Source: Russula earlei
Lineage: Eukaryota > Basidiomycota > Agaricomycetes > Russulales > Russulaceae
Assembly: GCA_025769875.1 (NCBI GenBank)
Contig: JAGFNK010000139.1
Location: forward strand, 1-64,000
Direction: 5' to 3'
DNA length: 64,000 nt
Position 1 is the stretch's first letter. Every line of letters begins with the position of its first letter. Below, in pieces: positions 58,366 to 64,000 of the stretch. The notes beneath the pieces were generated by a model. The model searched no databases. It saw only the letters and a program-made list of their open reading frames with translations, and was not told where the DNA came from. Both the position numbers and the translations under genes were made by a program.

Positions 58366-59376
58366 TACACGAATGACGAGGCGAAAAGAGTTCGTAGCGA
58401 ACGAACTAGCCACGGTAATATTTCAAACTCGATTTGAACTCCGCAGCTCCTGACGGCCGACATGACAACAACACAGTCGTTCACATCGCAAGTTCTCCCT
58501 TGTCCTACCTCACTCTGGTTCACCTGTACAGGATATTTGTGCAGCCAAGCAGGTCACGCTGTTTGAGTTGATTGAACCAGAGCTCTCCCCCAAAGCACAG
58601 CCAGTTCTCCGTCCTCTTCAGTCCCCGTAACGCCCCTTGATCCGCCACATTTTTCGACTCCCGCAAATCCGCTCATGTACCGGAAGCATCAGCACTCGCT
58701 CGCATGTCACCTGACATGCTTCAGCACACATAAGTGATCACTAGATGTATTACCTAGATAAGATTAAGTTAAGCTACTATCTAGGTATGAGTCCACATGC
58801 GTATGCTGAGTAAACTACACTTTACTGTAAGTAAATAAGTCTACAGGCTATGCAAGCCTGCAATTGTAGGTAACTCAGGTGATCCAAGGTAAATCATTGA
58901 TCATTGATCATTGGCCACACTATCTACAAGACGAGATGTAGACTATTGGAATCGGTAGGTAGGGTCATATCATTAAATACATCAATCAGAAACATTTCTC
59001 GATCGCCTTTGCACGCACATGATTGACACTATTTGCCTGCAATCTTATCTCAATCACACATGCTCCTTATGTGCACAATCACGACAGACGATTCGTGGAT
59101 ATATGTCGCTCTGCGCTTGTAGCTTTTGCTCTTACATGATAACAAATCATTATGCCCTGCTCATCAAGTGACCGATGTCAACCACTCGACGTTCATGAGA
59201 TACTGATTTCACGGGCATTAACATATTCACACCCCGCCCCAAGTCCTTTCAACTTGCAAGCCTAGAAGCATCGTGTCGCATCGACAACTAGATCATGACG
59301 CGACTTGATGAAGCCATAGCCTTACCAATCATGATCCGGAATTTGCTGCGGAAAGATGGGAGGGGGCCTGCCAGAG
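58366..59376. other. intergenic with dispersed repeat
   Basis: AT-rich. About 58735-58795 carries the inverse of the 2430-2490 repeat (GTATTACCTAGATAAGAT). About 59240-59370 is related to the region upstream of secreted genes 1 and 2 (ATCATGAT-CG, ATTTGC-G, GAGG). Confidence 0.45.
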
Positions 59377-59382
59377 TATAAA
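59377..59382 (+). promoter_or_regulatory. TATA box of secreted-protein gene 3
   Basis: TATAAAGCCAAT, identical to copies 1 and 2, followed by GATTCTCTCCAGCTGTGCT (copies 1/2: GATTCTCTCAATCTGTGCT). The distance to the ATG (about 180 bp) is also kept. Confidence 0.75.
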
Positions 59383-59559
59383 GCCAATCCGTGCAGCGAC
59401 GATTCTCTCCAGCTGTGCTCGTATTCATTCCCGTTCCAAACTATCCGGTACCGGTTCCCGAGAACCATTCCACATTTCGTACGCCGCCATTTTGCTCATG
59501 AATACATTGAGGATTTTGACAAACAGTTCAAAAATCCACAATCCTATTCATAAGTTACA

Positions 59560-59870
59560 ATGCGCACATCCACCGTTTTCGCTATATTCTGCCTCGCCGT
59601 CGGCATCGCTCCATCGTTCGCATATCCACATAAGTACGCGCACCTCCTCAAGGCCTATTGAAGTTGACTTTACCTTGCAGAGGGAACGGGCCGTGGAGGG
59701 CGCCCTTGCTGTACAAGGAGCGTCGCGGGCCGTGGGACTCGGTGAATGACCGGCAACTGAGGATAGGTCGCCCTCCTCCCTCTCAAGCCAACGCCCCTCC
59801 CTCTCGCGATAACGACCCTTCCACTCGCAACAATGTCCTTCACACTGGCAGGGATGGGCGCAAGGGATAG
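59560..59870 (+). CDS. small secreted protein, family member 3 (spliced, 87 aa)
   Basis: Exon 1 59560-59633, intron 59634-59680 (47 nt, GTACGC...CTTGCAG), exon 2 59681-59870, ending TAG. Signal peptide MRTSTVFAIFCLAVGIAPSFA; the intron lies four codons beyond, as in the two paralogues, and its 3' end (GAAGTTGACTTTACCTTGCAG, 20 of these bases identical to copy 1) is conserved. The mature chain of about 66 residues is basic and Pro/Asn/Arg-rich, with no Cys, and shows no similarity to mature members 1 and 2. So the promoter, signal exon and intron are shared while the mature protein differs. Function unknown; effector-like by inference. Confidence 0.7.
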
Positions 59871-60338
59871 AAATGTTTTAAATTTTCGCGTTCGCTGGGC
59901 GTCGTGACCAATGGCCATCATGACGTGGTTAGTAAATCGTTCCCCGGAATGTGCTGGCAACTTCTCGTTCGGAGACCGTATACAATGTATAGCGGATTGT
60001 GGCTGGCCATGGCCCCATTAATGCAATGAAATTACTGTTCCAAGTTCTCCTTAGAGAACAAAGATATAAAGTCCTTTTTTGCAAAATACTGTATGAGGTC
60101 AGGTAGTTGGCCACCTGACAAGTTGGCCACAGGGGACTTTCTGAACTTTCTAGAGTATTAATGTCTGTGTAATTGATTTGGGCAGTAAGAACTATGTCCA
60201 GTGTTGCCTCAAACAAAAGTTCTTACACTGACAGTGATTGCTTGATGAGTTAGAGGCATCTGATTGCTGCTGAGTTGGCAATATGACCAATTTGGGAAGG
60301 TCACCGGAAGGCTGAACGTGGTGTGTCACCGCCGCGTA

Positions 60339-60902
60339 CTATCACCTATGGGGAACTCGCCATTCCACGACCATCTCGCCAATTTCATTTTTCCCTGTAT
60401 CTGCTCAAACAACCCCATTTAAAACTTTGTAGTTATACTATTGAGTGCCATTAATGTCATTCTAGCAAAGAAAAATGGAGGTCCATTGAGTGGTTTTTGA
60501 GTAGTATTTTGGCTGGGGGTCATGCCTCCATCATGCTTTCTGTCATGGTGGAGTGCAGAGTTTGATTCCAGCTGGGTGATCACCATCGGGGAGTCTGGGT
60601 CACTGCTGTTTTATCCTCTTAATAATGATATATATCGACCTTTTACTTTTACTCGTGTGGCACTGGCCCATGATGTGAGCGCCACGTTCCGTACATAGCC
60701 AAGTCCTGGATTTCACTCAATAATGCTACTCCATTACAACTGTTTTCCCTAGTCCCCACCCAATCAAATTGCCTTTGTAAATACATGGGAATGTTTCATC
60801 CCGGGCGGACTTTAATTTGGCATGTGTTACATGTCTGTTACTTTCGTGACATTTGTGACTGGCGAGATGGTAGTGGAATGGTGAGTTCCCCATAGGTGAT
60901 AG
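60339..60902. mobile_element. TA-flanked element with inverted ends (564 bp)
   Basis: Left CTATCACCTATGGGGAACTC, right its complement, continuing into GCCATTCCACGACCATCTCGCC; TA at 60337-60338 and 60903-60904. Interior related to 53656-54485, partly in reverse order. The right TA is one base from the Tc1 target site. Confidence 0.8.
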
Positions 60903-60907
60903 TAGTA

Positions 60908-62527
60908 CAGTGACCCAAAAAACTGTTCAAATGTTTTGTACATTTTCATTGTATTGATCATATCTAGAGAACCACTGCAGCTAATAATATGTAACTAGGT
61001 TTGTTTTCAAGCTCTACATCATAGCTTTGTAATGGTATACTTTATACAGCATAAGCATAATTATTTAGGAATATATAAGGTATGTTTGCTGGTGTACCCA
61101 TTTGAACAGTTTTTTGGCCTTGGTAAGTGAATTCATTATTTCTCAGATTAAGATTCATATTCTTTCCCCAGAGGGCTAAAATCGAACATGGAGGTCATGT
61201 GACCTATAATAAACTCAAACCATGTGCAAATAAGCCAAAACAGCTGCTTCTTCTTCACCAACAACATCATGAAGTCTCTTCTTCCTCATGAAGTCAACTA
61301 CATCATCTCCCTTCTCCAGGCCAACCATTCAGTTCATAACATTGCCAAGGCAGCACACAGAAGCATTGGTTCAATCACCAACATTCGCCAGAAATACCTT
61401 CCTGACCTTCCAAAGTCCTCTGGAGGTCGTCCTTCCAAGCTCTCTAACCTTGACATCCGCTTTGCCACACGCCTTCTTAGCTCTGGAGAAGCAGATACTG
61501 CTCCTCAGGTTGCTAGAAGGTTGGAGGTCATCAAAGAGTCCACTATCTCCAATCAGACCATTCGAAACTACCTTAACAAGGCAGGCTTGAAGGCAGTTAC
61601 AAAGAAGAAGAGGCCTTACCTTAAACCAAGTCACTATAGGGCCAGAAAGGACTTTGCAGAAAAGTACCTATACTGGACTGTGGAGGACTGGAAGAGGGTA
61701 ATTTGGTCAGATGAGACCAAAATCAATCGTATGGGCTCAGGTGGCAAGAAATGGGCTTGGAAAAAAAGAGGAGAGCACCTTTCTGAACGCCTTGTTCAGC
61801 CAACAGTCAAACATGGAGGAGGTTCCTTGATGTTGTGGGGCTGCATGTCTTGGGAAGGAGTTGGGCATGCAGCAAAGATTGATGGAAAGATGGATGCTGA
61901 ACTTTATTGCAGCATTTTGGAGGATGAACTACTTGCATCTATCAAGTATTTCAAGAAGAAATGCAAAGATACCCTCTTTCAACAGGACAATGCCTCTATC
62001 CACAAGAGCAGGCTTGCCACATCTTGGTTCCAAGACCACAGAATTCAGGTCATGGACTGGCCAGCTCAATCCCCAGACCTCAATCCTATTGAGCATCTTT
62101 GGGCTCATCTCAAAAAGAAGCTTGCAGCTTATCCAACACCCCCTAAGGGAATCAATGAACTTTGGGAGCGCACACAGCTGGAATGGGAGGCCATTGATCA
62201 AACTGTTGTGCAGAATTTGATAGAAAGTATGCCTAGGAGGGTGGAAGAGGTGTTCAAAGCAAATGGAGGATACACAAACTACTAATTTTTGGCATATACC
62301 CTATTTAGATACCAAGGCAAAAAAACTGTTCAAATGGATACACTGGAAGAAATACCTTATATCTTCTTACATAATTATGTTCATAGTATATATAGTATTT
62401 CATTACAAAGCTATGATGTAGAGCTTTAAAACAAGCCCACTAACATGTTATCAGCTGCAGTGGTTCTCTAGATATGGTTAATACAATGAAAATGTACAAA
62501 ACATTTGAACAGTTTTTTGGGTCACTG
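60908..62527 (+). mobile_element. Tc1-family transposon, apparently intact (1,620 bp)
   Basis: Ends CAGTGACCC...GGGTCACTG with TA duplicated on both sides (60906-60907, 62528-62529). Terminal inverted repeats are about 215 bp (60908-61123 and 62313-62527) with few differences. Each repeat begins with AAAAAACTGTTCAAATG and ends with the inverse, CATTTGAACAGTTTTTTGG, so it is itself an imperfect palindrome at its edges. One uninterrupted transposase lies inside. Confidence 0.92.
61269..62285 (+). CDS. Tc1-like DD34E transposase (338 aa)
   Basis: Starts ATGAAGTCTCTTCTTCC (an upstream in-frame GTG at 61224 is not needed). N-terminal paired-type helix-turn-helix region (HEVNYIISLLQANHSVHNIA, then SSGGRPSKLS, a GRPS-type linker) binds the terminal repeats. 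Catalytic triad: D in VIWSDETKINR, D in LFQQDNASIHKS, E in PDLNPIEHLW; 34 residues separate the last two, so DD34E as in the Tc1 group. Full length with no stops. It cuts and pastes the element at TA sites in the nucleus. It could also mobilise the TA-flanked MITEs nearby, but their ends differ from its own. Confidence 0.93.
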   Translation: MKSLLPHEVNYIISLLQANHSVHNIAKAAHRSIGSITNIRQKYLPDLPKSSGGRPSKLSNLDIRFATRLLSSGEADTAPQVARRLEVIKESTISNQTIRNYLNKAGLKAVTKKKRPYLKPSHYRARKDFAEKYLYWTVEDWKRVIWSDETKINRMGSGGKKWAWKKRGEHLSERLVQPTVKHGGGSLMLWGCMSWEGVGHAAKIDGKMDAELYCSILEDELLASIKYFKKKCKDTLFQQDNASIHKSRLATSWFQDHRIQVMDWPAQSPDLNPIEHLWAHLKKKLAAYPTPPKGINELWERTQLEWEAIDQTVVQNLIESMPRRVEEVFKANGGYTNY

Positions 62528-62579
62528 TACTTCAGAGTTCGAACATGAGAACCTTAGGTAAGCACATGTCCGACGTGGC

Positions 62580-62581
<2 letters not shown>

Positions 62582-62615
<34 letters not shown>
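62582..62615. repeat. (GA)n microsatellite
   Basis: An uninterrupted run of GA of about 34 bp; in the adjacent minus-strand frame it translates as Leu-Ser repeats. Confidence 0.9.
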
Positions 62616-62617
<2 letters not shown>

Positions 62618-62639
62618 TGGGCAAAAAGTAAACTGCGAT

Positions 62640-64000
62640 TGTTCATAGGGAGTACAACAAAAGATTCGACTTGCCCTCTCTTAGGCATAAGGCAAGTCCT
62701 TATATACACAACTACCAGGCCTTGTGGCTCCCTCACTACCATGCTGTGGCACCTCATCAAACATGAAATGGTCGAACTGTGCGACCATTGCAACTTCCTG
62801 TGCAGTGTGGGCCACGGATGGGGCTGCCGGTGTCATCACCCTCATTGAGATTGGGATGTCCCAGTCCAAAGTTGTGCCATCTGGCCAGGGAGACATGGTG
62901 CACATAGGGGGTGCCATCCTATGACATGTGAATGTGGGAGACGCAGTCGAGGAGTTGGGTGGCCTTGAGTCAATAGCGTGCGTGGTTCTGTGATTCCCAC
63001 GCTGTCCTGAGCTCAGCCTCCTTCTGAGTGATGTTGGCTTGGAGGGCAATGATATGTTCATCCCAGCTGCAATAGTGCTGGACGTTGGCTGCCAGTCCCG
63101 AGTTGTCTGCTTTGCCAGCTTCTTCAAGGAGGCATTGAAAGGTGGGGGAGTTGGCTCCCATCTATTTGAGGAGCCAGTTGGGGAGGACATTGATGGGGCC
63201 AATGGGGTCATCAACAGGGGTGGCAAATATCTCAATGCCAATGTGCAGCTCATTGGGGGCATCTTCCATGACTCCAATAACCATAGTGGGGGAATGGGGG
63301 CTGTGTTGGACAAACCAAGTGAGCTGCATGCGGCCCTCAGTCCCAGGGAGCCAAAGTCCTGGGGCATGCCCCATGTTGGGGATGAACCCCTCAGGGCAGA
63401 CAGTGAGCGTGGGTTGCTTGCTCCATGGCCTGTCGAAGGCATTCAGTGAGGTCAACAAGGGTGTCAGCCTGGTGGGTGGGAGGCTTGGAGCTCAGCATGG
63501 AGGAGTGCCTCTGTGCAGGTGGCCAGCTCCATTTCATGTGCAGCCACCGTGAGAAGAACCCTGGCCACCATCCCATGGAGGGTGTTGGGGTCGAGCTCTG
63601 GCTGGCCATTGAGGACCGCAGCAATCGACCTGGGGGAGAGGGGGCCCTCAGGGATGACAACATTGGTGTTGACAAGGGTGGGGGTAGGCGAGGAGGTATG
63701 GGATTCAGGTAGCATGATTTGCTGAGGATTGAGGCATTGACCTGAAGGGGTTTTATAACTATGGGGAGGGTGGCCCTCTGGGACCTATGATACTTGGGTA
63801 GCAGTGGTAGGAGTCCCAGGTACTGTGGATTGATCCATGTGCTGTCGCTCATTGGTTGACCTGCCCATTGGACCAGGTATTGTAGCTTCTGCTGTGGCCC
63901 ATGCCTTCTATGATTCAGAATTGTCCCTACCTTGGGCTGAAACCCTTCCATTGTGATGGGTGTAGGGGGGGGTGACCAAGGTATGGTGGCCAAACTCCAC
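62640..64000 (-). pseudogene. 3' end of a chromodomain Gypsy-type retrotransposon (partial, frameshifted)
   Basis: Runs in from the right edge on the minus strand. The frame ending at 63391 begins with a chromodomain: VGTILNHRR, LQYLVQWAGQPMSDSTWI, which in chromoviruses lies at the C-terminus of the integrase and guides integration to chromatin. After frame changes (near 63715, 63460 and 63165) it reads LNGQPELDPNTLHGMVARVL, LHIGIEIFATPVDDPIG and YCSWDEHIIALQANITQKEA, a helical tail. At least three frame shifts or stops mean it is not functional as read; integrase proper would be outside the window. Confidence 0.65.

Noticed and set aside
62582..62793. Leu-Ser repeat protein (minus strand)
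   Set aside because: The LS run is translation of the (GA)n microsatellite at the end of a frameshifted retroelement frame.
1..64000. CRISPR array, bacterial operon or phage features
   Set aside because: Introns, Gypsy and Tc1 elements and chromatin proteins show a fungal nuclear genome; the tandem repeats lack CRISPR repeat-spacer regularity.

Overview
The window comes from a filamentous basidiomycete, most likely a transposon-rich member of the Agaricomycetes. The evidence is dense short introns (about 47-78 nt, GT-AG with two GC-AG cases), Agaricomycete-style families (F-box/LRR, CYP5144-like P450, short fungal kinase with a nuclease-like N-terminus), many Ty3/Gypsy-type LTR fragments and Tc1/TA-targeting elements. 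I cannot name the genus. All gene models are hand-spliced from reading frames and splice signals, without transcript data.

Layout. 0.5-2.1 kb: a spliced small secreted protein gene (minus strand) with a conserved upstream region; the block is repeated in the same orientation at 19.0-20.4 kb. 2.1-18.5 kb: a nest of transposons: gag/protease remnants, two solo LTRs with perfect 5-bp target duplications, a 441-bp TA-flanked MITE inside another LTR, a 3.7-kb foldback-like element inside a minus-strand gag, and a tandem LTR pair. 20.5-26.6 kb: two large divergent, Ser/Pro-rich genes of unknown function. 27-45 kb is a compact gene island: F-box protein, Yar1-like ankyrin protein, ten-exon membrane protein, Reb1/TTF1-like Myb factor, Ies2/PAPA-1-like INO80 subunit (with an apparent frameshift), glyoxalase-like protein, a tentative short gene, an intronless 309-aa protein and an intact twelve-exon cytochrome P450. 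46.7-54.5 kb: a 3.9-kb near-perfect palindrome (second foldback-like element), a relic of a third, a captured and broken fragment of a Snu23/ZMAT2-like splicing gene, tandem repeats and a TA-flanked element. 56.5-58.4 kb: an intact protein with a PD-(D/E)XK-nuclease-like domain followed by a kinase domain. 59.4-59.9 kb: a third member of the secreted family, with the same promoter and intron position. 60.3-62.5 kb: a TA element directly beside an apparently intact Tc1 transposon. 62.6-64 kb: the C-terminal end of a chromodomain retrotransposon running in from the right.

The housekeeping-type genes sit together in the repeat-poor middle. The secreted family and the nuclease-kinase gene sit in the repeat-rich flanks, as is typical of lineage-specific fungal genes. 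The most noteworthy items are the three-copy secreted family (signal-peptide exon and promoter conserved, mature exon variable), the foldback-like elements with arms built of about 155-bp tandem units and a captured transcription-factor fragment, and the nuclease-kinase fusion.
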